DNA from: an uncultured Clostridia bacterium
Lineage (GTDB): Bacteria; Bacillota; Clostridia; Christensenellales; QALW01
Direction: 5' to 3'
NCBI GenBank assembly: GCA_934465535.1
Contig: CAKSKV010000020.1
Coordinates: forward strand, 1 to 9,908
DNA: 9,908 bases
In this document: positions 1 through 6,572 of the stretch, in pieces
Layout of the letters: the number at the start of each line of letters is the position of its first letter
Position numbering within the stretch: position 1 is the first letter of the stretch
The notes under the pieces: model-generated
What the model was told of the DNA's origin: nothing
Seen by the model: the letters and a program-made list of their open reading frames with translations, nothing else
Database searches by the model: none
Position numbers and translations under genes: made by a program

Positions 1-143
1 CGATGCGTTTTGCACCACTCGGCGGTGGAGTCCGGCGACTCAGAGATCACAACTTGGCAATCGTCCAGTTCCTGCATCAGCATTCGCTCCATGTTGTGCG
101 CATGGATACCGCTCTGAATGTCCAGAACGATCTTTTTCATCAT
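1..143 (-). CDS. Receiver-like signalling protein, N-terminal fragment (partial)
   Basis: The gene starts at 143 or, one codon later, at 140 (two consecutive ATGs) and runs leftwards off the window, so only about 47 residues are visible. A weak Shine-Dalgarno (GGTGA) fits the second ATG better. The protein opens with MKKIVLDIQSGIHAHNMERM, followed by a stretch ending ...QVVISESPDSTAEWCKTH. This looks like the first beta strand, first helix and second strand of a CheY-like receiver fold. The usual acidic pair after the first strand (as in VEDD of the neighbouring regulator) is reduced to a single Asp, so it may be an atypical receiver. It lies just downstream of a sensor/kinase/regulator operon but behind that operon's terminator and behind its own promoter, so it is probably a target of that system. 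The family assignment rests on the fold pattern only; the output domain is outside the window. Confidence 0.55.
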   Translation of the reverse strand, partial: MMKKIVLDIQSGIHAHNMERMLMQELDDCQVVISESPDSTAEWCKTH

Positions 144-188
144 TCATCACCGCCCTTTTCTAAGCACAACTATGATCTTACATATCCT

Positions 189-216
189 ATTGTACGGATT
201 TTCCTGCATCTGTCAC
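189..216 (-). promoter_or_regulatory. Promoter of the partial receiver-like gene
   Basis: Read on the minus strand, GTGACA (216-211) and TACAAT (194-189) are separated by 16 bp. Each matches the sigma-70 consensus at five of six positions. Transcription would start near 182, giving a leader of about 40 nt before the start codon. The promoter lies between the terminator of the upstream operon and the gene, so the gene has its own transcript. The -35 box is embedded in a long inverted repeat. Confidence 0.55.
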
Positions 217-237
217 TGGCACTTGTGCCAGTAACAG
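210..237 (-). promoter_or_regulatory. 28-bp inverted repeat, probable operator
   Basis: Two 13-base arms, CTGTCACTGGCAC (210-222) and GTGCCAGTAACAG (225-237, plus strand), are complementary at 12 of 13 positions around a 2-base centre. The centre lies at about -41.5 relative to the start predicted from the adjacent -10 box. That is the classical position of an activator touching RNA polymerase at -35. The inner core GGCACTTGTGC recurs exactly in the promoter of the signalling operon (3910-3920, complementary strand). The most likely binder is the LuxR/NarL-type regulator encoded at 325-954, but this is inference. Confidence 0.6.
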
Positions 238-279
238 AACGGAAATCCCCCCTTTTTCAAAAAATCCGTTTTCGGGCGC

Positions 280-314
280 AAAAAAATCCCCCCGGCTGCG
301 TTGAGCCGGAGGGG
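280..314 (-). terminator. Rho-independent terminator of the signalling operon
   Basis: On the minus strand, directly after the response-regulator stop codon, CCCCTCCGGCT is followed by a 6-nt loop and AGCCGGGGGG. This makes a stem of about ten pairs with one G-T wobble, and the next bases are ATTTTTTT. A GC-rich stem followed by a T run is a textbook intrinsic terminator. It separates the three-gene operon from the receiver-like gene at the window edge. Confidence 0.88.
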
Positions 315-324
315 AAATTTGTGC

Positions 325-954
325 TTATTCGTCTTTCAGCGTGGTGACCATGAGCTTGTTTTCAATGGCGGTGGCGACCAGCGCCTCTCGGTTTTCAAAG
401 CCGCCTTTGATGACCATATCGTCCAGGTTCCATCGGACGCCGTTTTTGGAGATGCCCAGCTTATCGGCAATTTCCTGATAGGTAAAGCCCTTAATATATA
501 AGCGAAGGATGTCAAGCTGTCGGGGGGAAAAGCTGTCGGACATGGTTCCTTCCATCTCCACCACCGGGGAGGTGTCGGGAAACACGTTCTCGCCTGCGAG
601 GGTGCGCTTTACCACATCCAGCAGTTCCTCTGTGCCGTGGTCCTTATACCACAGGCTGTCGGCTGCGCCCAATTTGGCCTTCAGCAGCACCTCGGGGTCA
701 ACCAGCGAGGTGACGATGACGATTTTGGTATGCGGATATATTTTTTTGATCCGCTCCGCAGCCGCCAGTCCGGAGTGCTTATGCTGCGTCTGCACATCCA
801 TGAGGATGAGGTTTATGGTGCCGTCACAATGCTTTTCCGCCTCAAAGGCATCGCTGTATACGCCGACAAGGGTAAACTCGCCCTCTGCGGTCAGACGCTC
901 GGCAAAGTGCTTTTGAATGTATAAGTCATCCTCTACAAGAATGGTGTTTATCAT
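325..954 (-). CDS. Response regulator, LuxR/NarL type
   Basis: A cytoplasmic DNA-binding response regulator of 209 residues, the usual size for the NarL/FixJ class. The N-terminal receiver (about 1-120) has the acidic cluster E8-D9-D10, the phospho-acceptor D53 in LILMDVQ, the T/S switch position at T82-S83 and the invariant Lys at K104 (WYKDHG). The C-terminal part (about 141-200) is a helix-turn-helix: SPRQLDILRLYIKGFTYQEI followed by ADKLGISKNGVRWNLDDM. Its recognition-helix region departs from the usual TVKxHxxxI pattern. The start has an AAGGAGA Shine-Dalgarno 7 nt upstream and overlaps the kinase stop codon by 4 bp (ATGA), so the pair is translationally coupled. It is presumably phosphorylated by the upstream kinase. 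A likely binding site is the GGCACTTGTGC palindrome present in both nearby promoters. The class is certain; its regulon is unknown. Confidence 0.93.
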   Translation of the reverse strand: MINTILVEDDLYIQKHFAERLTAEGEFTLVGVYSDAFEAEKHCDGTINLILMDVQTQHKHSGLAAAERIKKIYPHTKIVIVTSLVDPEVLLKAKLGAADSLWYKDHGTEELLDVVKRTLAGENVFPDTSPVVEMEGTMSDSFSPRQLDILRLYIKGFTYQEIADKLGISKNGVRWNLDDMVIKGGFENREALVATAIENKLMVTTLKDE

Positions 955-2201
955 AGATCGTTCTCCTTTGTGGGAAGCGTAATGATTAGGGCAAAGCGGG
1001 GCTTGTGCGCCGTGTGCATCTCACCGCCCGCCGCTTCGATACGGCGGCGGAGGGAGGAAAGGCCGCTGCCTTCCTGGATAGACCCGGTGGGGGCTGCGCC
1101 GTTGTTGGTGATGGTAATATCGTAGCGGTCGCTGCGCTCGGCAATGCGGATATATACCTCGCTGCCGCCTGCGTGCTTGACGCAGTTGGTCACGCACTCC
1201 TTGGCGGCGGCCACGGTCAGCTCCCCGGCAGCGGAATAGGGCGGCAGATAGCCCTCGGTTTTTACGGTCACGCCCAGCGCCTTTGCCGTCTGCTTTACTT
1301 CGTCCATGGTGCCAACGGCGGCTACCCGGTTGCTGGTCAGCATACTCACCGCCTCTTGCAGGGTTTCGATCTTTCGGTCGGTGTCCTCGCCGCTGTCGAT
1401 GATGTCACGAATGGTCAGTAAGCTCCGGCCGATGGCGTCGTGAATATAAACCTTTAATTCAAGGCTTTCTTTTTCCTTAATGTCGTCCTCCATACGCTCG
1501 TACATTTTGCGGAGCTTGCGATTGACCTCTTTCAGTTCTTTGTTGATCTCCGCCTGCCGCAGATTGCCGTTATACAGCTCCGTGACATTGTGCGCCGTCA
1601 CCTGCTGCCAGCGGTTATCGCCGTCCACGACGATATTCTGCGTGTGAAACTGCCAAACGGTACGGTCAGGCAGGATAAAGCAATCGTCCTTGACGGTAAC
1701 TGTTTTATCCGGCAGAGTTAAGGCGTTTTCCAAGTCGCTTTTGATTTGCAGTTCGTGACCGCAAAGAGCAAAGGAAAGCCTACGCATACGGTTATTGCAA
1801 AGAATAATGCGACCGTCGGGATCGGCAAAGCAGATGCCCATAGGCAGCTTGTCGGTGGCTTCCTTGATGGAGAACGGCGACAGCTCATTCTTTCTGCGGC
1901 GGTATTCACTGGGCAGGGCAATGGCAAAGTGGATCGCCACAAGGACGATGACCGCAACGAACAGGAGCCACGGTGCGCCGGTCAGAAAGGCGTCCTTGCC
2001 CTCGTCGGGGTCGCCCTGGGTGACCGAGAACAGCAGCGTCAGCAAAATGGCAAAATGCACGGCGCAAGGCAGGCTGCGAAGCGGCTGCTTGCTGCGGATC
2101 ATTTGGTACAGGAACAGCCCCAACTCCAGCACGGTCTCCGCAAACAGAAGCAATGGAATAAAGGTCTGTCCAAAAGCGGAGAGAGAAGAAAAGGCACTCA
2201 T
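951..2201 (-). CDS. Sensor histidine kinase, NarL/DegS-type, with PAS-like domain
   Basis: A 416-residue membrane histidine kinase. Hydrophobic segments lie near 14-34, 46-60 and 78-96. A PAS-like domain follows (about 111-205, containing LPMGICFADPDGRIILCNN), then a charged coiled-coil helix (about 212-250). The dimerisation and phospho-acceptor segment reads YIHDAIGRSLLTIRDII with H254 as the probable acceptor, resembling the HDxxGxxL of HisKA_3-type kinases that pair with LuxR-type regulators. The ATPase domain shows an N-box (ECVTNCVKHA, E335, N339, H343), NNG at 366-368 instead of the more usual D-N-G, and a G-box GSGLSSL at 378-384. The start has AAGGAGG 9 nt upstream and overlaps the stop of the 7TM sensor gene by 4 bp. 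The extracytoplasmic part is tiny, so ligand sensing probably occurs within the membrane, in the PAS-like domain, or through the 7TM partner. The signal is unknown. Confidence 0.92.
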   Translation of the reverse strand: MSAFSSLSAFGQTFIPLLLFAETVLELGLFLYQMIRSKQPLRSLPCAVHFAILLTLLFSVTQGDPDEGKDAFLTGAPWLLFVAVIVLVAIHFAIALPSEYRRRKNELSPFSIKEATDKLPMGICFADPDGRIILCNNRMRRLSFALCGHELQIKSDLENALTLPDKTVTVKDDCFILPDRTVWQFHTQNIVVDGDNRWQQVTAHNVTELYNGNLRQAEINKELKEVNRKLRKMYERMEDDIKEKESLELKVYIHDAIGRSLLTIRDIIDSGEDTDRKIETLQEAVSMLTSNRVAAVGTMDEVKQTAKALGVTVKTEGYLPPYSAAGELTVAAAKECVTNCVKHAGGSEVYIRIAERSDRYDITITNNGAAPTGSIQEGSGLSSLRRRIEAAGGEMHTAHKPRFALIITLPTKENDL

Positions 2202-3850
2202 TTCGCCGCACCTCCTTCCGCCAGGAATGCAATGTGCTGATAGTCCCCGTCCGCTTCATAGCGGACATTGGGCTTGTCGGCAAAAGCCGAGAGATCTGCC
2301 TTGCAGCAGACATTCAGCGACAGGCGCAGGCCCGCTGCTTTTGCAAGGCTTACCTGCACGCTCGTTAAATGCTCAAGGTCGGTTTCCACGACCGATTCGT
2401 AAAAATCGAATATCGCCGCCGCAGCCTTGCCGGAGAACACGGAAAGTGAGTCGTCCACATACAGGGTGCTGCGCACGCCCAGCAGCTTCAGCGTCTGGAG
2501 CGATTCGTTGAAAGCCCGTTCCAGCTCCGCCGCGGGGATTTTATAGTCCCGGTCGGTCAGAAGCGTCAGGTGTTTACGGCGTTTTATGTAGCTGCACAGC
2601 ACGGCGATCTCGGCCAGGAGCGTCTTGGCTCTGCCGGTGTCGGCGGTCTGCTGATACTCCTTGGTCAGCACGGCGATGCGGTCGATCTGTGTCTGCGTGG
2701 TCGATTGCAGCAGGTCATACAGGCGGTTTTGCTCCTCCACCTTGCGGCGCTTTGACTCCCGCTTGTATTCGTAGCGCAGGATCTCGTTCCGGTCGGCAAG
2801 CTCTTCGGCAAGGCTTTCGGATTCTTCCTTAATGGCAAGCAGCGCCGACACATCCTCCGTCCATACGGCGTAGCCACCGCCGATGGGCATGGTGTGCACG
2901 GTCAGACCGCCGTCCACTGCGACAGGGCTTTGCTCGGCCATCGCCATTGTTTCCTTTGAAATAGGCTCGGTGTTCAGCGCCGCATAGCGAATGTTGAAGT
3001 TCTTGTCTGTGATCTCCGCCGAGGTGCCGACAGAGGAGGCAAAGAGGTCTGCATAGCGGCTGTTGGAGTGAATAAAGCCGCAGGCAATGCAGGCTTCAAA
3101 GCTGAGCATATACATAAAGCTCTGGAAAGCGGTAACATCTCCAAACAGCGCCCGCAGCCACGGCACGCCGATGTAATTCAGTGCCAGATAGGTCAGCGAG
3201 ATCGCCATAGGGATGGCGGGCCACAGACGATGCCGCCCGTTTTTCAGCCGGCACTTAAAGAGCATCACCACCAGTGCCGACACGCCGCAAAGTACCTGCC
3301 AGCCGATCACGGGGAAATAGCCAATGCCGTAGCCGTGGTCGGTGTCCGACCATACGGCGGTGTCCTTCGGAAAGGTGAATACCAGCTGATGCAGGTCGTT
3401 GGTCAGCACCAGCAGAAGAAATGCGCCGGAGATAAGCCACAGCGCCATCGTCCATTTCGGCAGGCGGTAGTCGTCCGGCTTGCCCAGCGACATGGCAATG
3501 AGCAGCGCCAGCATGGGTACAAACAGCATGGGCAGGTAAAACAGATACCATAGGTGACGGATAGCACCCGGCTGCCAAAAGATGAAGTATTTCACCGTGC
3601 GGAAGGAGAACCATAAAATCAGCAGCACCGAAACACTGGTGAGATACCGCCCCACCTGTTTCTGCACGATGCGCTGCCGAACGGAAAGCCCCCAGGCGGC
3701 GTACAGTCCGATGTAGATAAAGCTACGCAAATAGGAAAAGAGTGTGGGATAAAAGCTGCCTTTTCCAATGAGGCGAAAGGCGTATGCCACCACAGCGGCG
3801 AGAACAGCCACGCCGCCGGTGATCAAAGTTTTCTTTTTCTGATCGGTCAT
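2198..3850 (-). CDS. 7TM sensor protein with degenerate histidine-kinase-like C-terminus
   Basis: Membrane signalling protein of 550 residues, first gene of the operon. Seven or eight hydrophobic helices fill residues 9-262. After the fifth comes LTNDLHQLVF (149-158), matching the TN-x-x-H signature of the histidine kinase N-terminal 7TM domain. A linker (about 263-340) leads into a long charged coiled coil (about 341-400). The C-terminal 150 residues resemble a histidine kinase core (AIFDFYESVVETDLEHL at 479-495 sits where an N-box would be). I see no phospho-acceptor H-box, no Asn of a true N-box and no glycine-rich ATP lid, so it is unlikely to autophosphorylate. It probably passes a signal to the adjacent kinase. 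The start at 3850 is chosen because GAGG lies 7 nt upstream and because a longer frame to 3913 would begin upstream of the predicted transcription start. The exact ligand cannot be inferred. Confidence 0.82.
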   Translation of the reverse strand: MTDQKKKTLITGGVAVLAAVVAYAFRLIGKGSFYPTLFSYLRSFIYIGLYAAWGLSVRQRIVQKQVGRYLTSVSVLLILWFSFRTVKYFIFWQPGAIRHLWYLFYLPMLFVPMLALLIAMSLGKPDDYRLPKWTMALWLISGAFLLLVLTNDLHQLVFTFPKDTAVWSDTDHGYGIGYFPVIGWQVLCGVSALVVMLFKCRLKNGRHRLWPAIPMAISLTYLALNYIGVPWLRALFGDVTAFQSFMYMLSFEACIACGFIHSNSRYADLFASSVGTSAEITDKNFNIRYAALNTEPISKETMAMAEQSPVAVDGGLTVHTMPIGGGYAVWTEDVSALLAIKEESESLAEELADRNEILRYEYKRESKRRKVEEQNRLYDLLQSTTQTQIDRIAVLTKEYQQTADTGRAKTLLAEIAVLCSYIKRRKHLTLLTDRDYKIPAAELERAFNESLQTLKLLGVRSTLYVDDSLSVFSGKAAAAIFDFYESVVETDLEHLTSVQVSLAKAAGLRLSLNVCCKADLSAFADKPNVRYEADGDYQHIAFLAEGGAAK

Positions 3851-3903
3851 CCTTTCGCCTCTTTTCTTCATCTGTGACTCTTGGGTATAACAATACATTA
3901 TAT

Positions 3904-3932
3904 AGTATAGCACAAGTGCCGCCTTTTTTCAA
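3904..3932 (-). promoter_or_regulatory. Promoter of the signalling operon
   Basis: On the minus strand TTGAAA (3932-3927) and TATACT (3909-3904) are separated by exactly 17 bp, a near-consensus housekeeping promoter. Transcription would begin near 3897, leaving a leader of about 46 nt to the chosen start at 3850. The spacer contains GGCACTTGTGC, the same core found in the operator at 210-237. Confidence 0.8.
3910..3920 (-). promoter_or_regulatory. Operator-like core in the promoter spacer
   Basis: The minus strand reads GGCACTTGTGC here, containing the perfect 10-bp palindrome GCAC-TT-GTGC. It lies between -35 and -10, centred near -17.5, where a bound regulator would normally block polymerase. 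The 11 bases are identical to the centre of the palindrome at 210-237. The function is inferred from position and repetition only. Confidence 0.5.
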
Positions 3933-4129
3933 TGTGATACCGGTGAGTAAAATATTACTGCATTTAACGGCGGGAAGGTGCGTCTGCATGCCGGCGGAGT
4001 GTATCAAACGGATATTATCACGGCAAATATCCGAACCTTCTTATTTGGATTGACTTAAGAGGCGTAAAATGATAAAATTATCTGTAAAATGATTGTTTGA
4101 TTGCGGGGGATACCTGCACCGGAGGATAA
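3933..4129. other. Divergent intergenic region between the two operons
   Basis: No convincing gene lies between the two divergent promoters. The region holds several inverted repeats: AGTAA/TTACT (3946-3950 and 3955-3959) next to the left promoter, CGGATATT/AATATCCG (4009-4016 and 4026-4033) ending 16 nt before the right -35 box, and GAAGGT/ACCTTC (3974-3979 and 4035-4040) enclosing it. The 4009-4033 repeat is placed where an operator for the tsaE operon could be, but there is no second copy to support this. The right promoter and leader occupy 4050-4129. Confidence 0.5.
4050..4078 (+). promoter_or_regulatory. Promoter of the tsaE-tsaB-rimI operon
   Basis: TTGACT (4050-4055) and TAAAAT (4073-4078) are separated by exactly 17 bp, each one base from the sigma-70 consensus. 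The start would be near 4085, giving a leader of about 45 nt. GGAGG at 4121-4125 is the ribosome binding site of tsaE. This is the only strong plus-strand promoter I see before the IS element, so it may serve all six downstream genes. Confidence 0.78.
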
Positions 4130-4576
4130 ATGCTGTACTATACTTCGTCGCTCGAGGAAACGGCTATTCTTGCACAAAAGGTAGCCGGGCAAATCGATAA
4201 GGGCTGCTTTATAGCTTTTCGCGGAGATCTCGGGGCCGGTAAAACCGCATTTGTTTCGGCGCTTGCTGCTGCGCTTGGCAGCCGTGCAAGCACCGGAAGC
4301 CCGACCTTTGCTTTGCTTAACCAGTATACGGACGGCCGAATCCCCGTATATCATTTCGATTTGTACCGTATTAACGGTGAGGAAATATATTCTTTGGGCT
4401 TTGATGAGCTTTTCTTTGATGAAAATGCGGTATGCTGTGTGGAATGGAGCGAGCGCCTGAGCGAAAACGATATGCCCAAACGGAGGCTTGATATAAATAT
4501 TATGAAGCTGGAAGGCGATAAACGCTGTTTTGACATAACTCCGAAAGGCTATAAAGAGGGAGAAATAAACATATGA
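4130..4576 (+). CDS. tsaE: tRNA t6A biosynthesis ATPase TsaE
   Basis: TsaE is the small ATPase that works with TsaB and TsaD to add threonylcarbamoyl to A37 of ANN-decoding tRNAs in the cytoplasm. The 148-residue length is normal. The Walker A loop GDLGAGKT is at 32-39 with K38 and T39. The family-specific SPTF (57-60), YHFDLYRI (74-81, with D77 near the Walker B position) and CVEWSER (103-109) are all present. The start has GGAGG 4 nt upstream. The last codons overlap the tsaB start by 4 bp (ATGA), so the two subunits are translated together. The gene is intact and follows a strong promoter. The identification is secure. Confidence 0.96.
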   Translation: MLYYTSSLEETAILAQKVAGQIDKGCFIAFRGDLGAGKTAFVSALAAALGSRASTGSPTFALLNQYTDGRIPVYHFDLYRINGEEIYSLGFDELFFDENAVCCVEWSERLSENDMPKRRLDINIMKLEGDKRCFDITPKGYKEGEINI

Positions 4577-5262
4577 TAATCCTGGCGCTGGATACGGCCA
4601 GCAGGTATTGTTCGGCGGCTCTGTATATCGACGGAGAGATTGCGGCGGAGCAGACGCTTTCAAACGGGCTTGTGCATTCCCGTACGCTTATGCCGATGGT
4701 GGACGGTGTGCTGTCCGGCTGCGGCATTGCTCCGAGCGATGTAGATATATTCGCCTGCAGCAACGGGCCCGGTTCCTTTACCGGCATAAGGATTGCGGTA
4801 AGCACCGTTAAAGGGCTTGCGCTGCCTTACGGCAAGCCGGTAGTGGGCATCTGTACGCTGGAATCGGCTGCGGCATGCGTGCTTGCGCCGGGTAGGATCG
4901 TCTGTCCTATACTTGATGCCCGCTGCGGTCAGGTGTATGCAGCGGCATATAAAGACGGCAGAGCCGTCATTCAGCCCGGGCCGGTGATGCTTGAAGATCT
5001 GATGAAAAAACCGGAGCTGGGTACGGAGCCCGTGATGTGCGGAGACGGGATAAAAATCCATCGTGCGGCAATAAGCGAAAAAATGCCGGGAGCGGTGTTT
5101 GCGCCGCCTCCGTCGTCCTATCAGCGCGCCGCTGCGGTGGCGTGGTTGGCGGCCGTCAGAGCGGAACACGGCCAGACGCAATCCTGCTTTGAGCTGGATG
5201 CCGAATATATGAGAAAATCCCAGGCGGAACGCGAATATGAGGCAAAGCATGGCGGCGCATGA
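4573..5262 (+). CDS. tsaB: tRNA t6A biosynthesis protein TsaB
   Basis: TsaB is an ASKHA-fold, catalytically inactive paralogue of TsaD that acts as the dimerisation platform for the t6A-forming complex. The 229 residues open with IILALDTASRYCSAALY, the first ATPase-fold hairpin. The conserved NGPGSFTGIRIAVSTVKGLA lies at 64-83 and LVHSRTLMP at 33-41. PILDARCGQVYAAAY (112-126) completes the N-terminal family pattern. A GAGGGA element precedes the start, which overlaps tsaE by 4 bp, and the 3' end overlaps the rimI reading frame. TsaD, the catalytic partner, is not encoded in this window although it often accompanies this cluster, so it must lie elsewhere in the genome. Confidence 0.96.
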   Translation: MIILALDTASRYCSAALYIDGEIAAEQTLSNGLVHSRTLMPMVDGVLSGCGIAPSDVDIFACSNGPGSFTGIRIAVSTVKGLALPYGKPVVGICTLESAAACVLAPGRIVCPILDARCGQVYAAAYKDGRAVIQPGPVMLEDLMKKPELGTEPVMCGDGIKIHRAAISEKMPGAVFAPPPSSYQRAAAVAWLAAVRAEHGQTQSCFELDAEYMRKSQAEREYEAKHGGA

Positions 5263-5740
5263 AATGGTTTCCGAAAACACTGCGCCCCGGGGCAATATTC
5301 TCTCCGAAATTAAATTTGATATTCTTCGCAGTGAATATATAGACGGAATAAAAAGCATTGAGGATGAGGCGTTCAGCGTGCCGTGGAGCCGAGAGGCTTT
5401 CGTACGGGAACTTAATAATCCTGTGGCAGTGTATACGGTTGCGCTTTTTGATTCCCGGGTTATCGCCTACGGCGGAATGTGGCATATACTGGAGGAAGGG
5501 CAGATAACCAATATCGCCGTGCGCAGCGATGTGCGCGGGCGCGGTGTGGGCAACGCACTGCTTGCAAAAATGCTTGCATCCGCAAGGGAAAAAGGAATGG
5601 AAAGGGCTACCCTTGAGGTACGCATAAGCAATGCGCGTGCCCGCAGACTGTATGAAAAGCACGGCTTTTGCTGCGCGGGAGTGCGCAGAGGCTATTACCC
5701 GGACGGCGAGGATGCAGCAATTTACTGGGCGGAGCTATAA
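5237..5740 (+). CDS. rimI: Ribosomal-protein-alanine N-acetyltransferase RimI
   Basis: GNAT-fold enzyme that transfers acetyl from acetyl-CoA to the N-terminal alanine of ribosomal protein S18. SIEDEAFSVPWSREAF (40-55) is the typical RimI N-terminal signature. The acetyl-CoA-binding loop is RGRGVG (100-105). TLEVRISNARARRLYEKHGF (125-144) carries E127 and Y139, equivalent by spacing to the catalytic Glu and Tyr of E. coli RimI. At 167 residues it is slightly long because of an N-terminal extension. Starts at 5249 (GAGG 6 nt upstream) or 5264 (2 nt after the tsaB stop) are equally credible and would give about 163 or 158 residues. Overlap or close abutment with tsaB implies co-translation, an arrangement common in Firmicutes. 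Confidence 0.93.
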   Translation: MRQSMAAHEMVSENTAPRGNILSEIKFDILRSEYIDGIKSIEDEAFSVPWSREAFVRELNNPVAVYTVALFDSRVIAYGGMWHILEEGQITNIAVRSDVRGRGVGNALLAKMLASAREKGMERATLEVRISNARARRLYEKHGFCCAGVRRGYYPDGEDAAIYWAEL

Positions 5741-5807
5741 GCGGCCGGGTCTGCCGTAAATGCCGGCACAATAGGAATTTCGCATAAAAACTTCGCAAGA
5801 GGTAACA
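5741..5807 (+). other. rimI-hydrolase gap with GC-rich inverted repeat
   Basis: The 67-nt gap contains GCCGG/CCGGC (5744-5748 and 5763-5767) and, as an alternative pairing, TGCCG/CGGCA (5752-5756 and 5764-5768). No T run follows, so it is not an intrinsic terminator and read-through into the next gene is expected. AAGAGG at 5797-5802 is the ribosome binding site of the next gene. Confidence 0.4.
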
Positions 5808-6572
5808 ATGAATTATAAAGATTTTCAGCTGGATATAGATTCTTTAAGCGTACATTGCAGGCAGTTGGGGCAGGGGAAGGATTGTGTGTTGCTTCACGGC
5901 TGGGGCTATGCAAGCGAACTGCTTATGCCGCTTGCAGAGCATTTGGCTCGATATCTAAGGGTAACGCTCATTGATCTTCCCGGGCACGGCAAAACATCGG
6001 AGCCTGCAAGGCCGTACAGCATTGAGGATTTTGCGTCCGTTGTTGCAGCGGTTTGCGAAAAAACAGGAATTAAAAAGGCGTTTTTTTGGGGGCACAGCAA
6101 CGGCGGGCGTACGATAATTGCCATGAGTCGTAAATACAGTTCTCTTTTTGAAAGGATTGTGCTCTGCGATGCCTCCGGAATACGGCCCAAAAGAGGCGTA
6201 AAATACTACGCAAAGGTATGGTCATACAAGCTGGCAAAAGCTTTTTTGAAGCTGCCGTTTTTTACGCAGCAGCAAAGAGAACGCTTTGCAAATGGCCGCG
6301 GATCGGCGGATTACCGTGTGCTTTCGCCGGTTATGAAGGCTACATTTTCCCGCATAGTGGGGGAGGATCTTGCCCCGCAGCTTAAAAATATCAAGGTTCC
6401 CACACTTCTTATATGGGGAGAAAACGATGCGGATACGCCGCTTTATATGGGCAGAATAATGGAAAAGGAAATACCGGATGCCGCGCTTGTGCTTTATCCT
6501 CAAAAAGGGCACTATGCCTTTGCGGAGGATTATCCCAAAACGCTGGCAATACTTGATTCTTTCTTTGCATAA
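5808..6572 (+). CDS. Alpha/beta-hydrolase fold protein
   Basis: A 254-residue single-domain alpha/beta hydrolase without signal peptide, so probably cytoplasmic or at the membrane face. The oxyanion segment LLHGWG is at 28-33, followed by LIDLPGHGKT (54-63). The nucleophile elbow GHSNGG (95-100) places Ser97. WGENDADTPL (203-212) supplies the acid, probably Asp207, and KGHYAF (233-238) the catalytic His235. The triad is complete, so it should be an active hydrolase; its substrate is not evident. The nucleophile is followed by Asn-Gly-Gly rather than the commoner Met-Gly-Gly. The start has AAGAGG 5 nt upstream. It precedes a Mur-ligase-like gene and ddl on the same strand, which makes a role in cell-envelope metabolism plausible but unproven. 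Confidence 0.88.
   Translation: MNYKDFQLDIDSLSVHCRQLGQGKDCVLLHGWGYASELLMPLAEHLARYLRVTLIDLPGHGKTSEPARPYSIEDFASVVAAVCEKTGIKKAFFWGHSNGGRTIIAMSRKYSSLFERIVLCDASGIRPKRGVKYYAKVWSYKLAKAFLKLPFFTQQQRERFANGRGSADYRVLSPVMKATFSRIVGEDLAPQLKNIKVPTLLIWGENDADTPLYMGRIMEKEIPDAALVLYPQKGHYAFAEDYPKTLAILDSFFA

Noticed and set aside
1746..2511. Long plus-strand open frames opposite the kinase and sensor genes
   Set aside because: They are antisense to well-supported genes, their proteins match no recognisable motif, and long shadow frames are expected in GC-rich codons.
3848..3913. Longer start of the 7TM sensor (MLYYIMYCYTQ...) at 3913
   Set aside because: It would begin upstream of the predicted transcription start near 3897 and has no ribosome binding site; the ATG at 3850 has GAGG at good spacing.
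4055..4663. 202-codon minus-strand frame opposite tsaE
   Set aside because: It would read through the tsaE promoter and gene in antisense and shows no family signature.
5741..5807. Intrinsic terminator after rimI
   Set aside because: The inverted repeat is short and no T run follows it.
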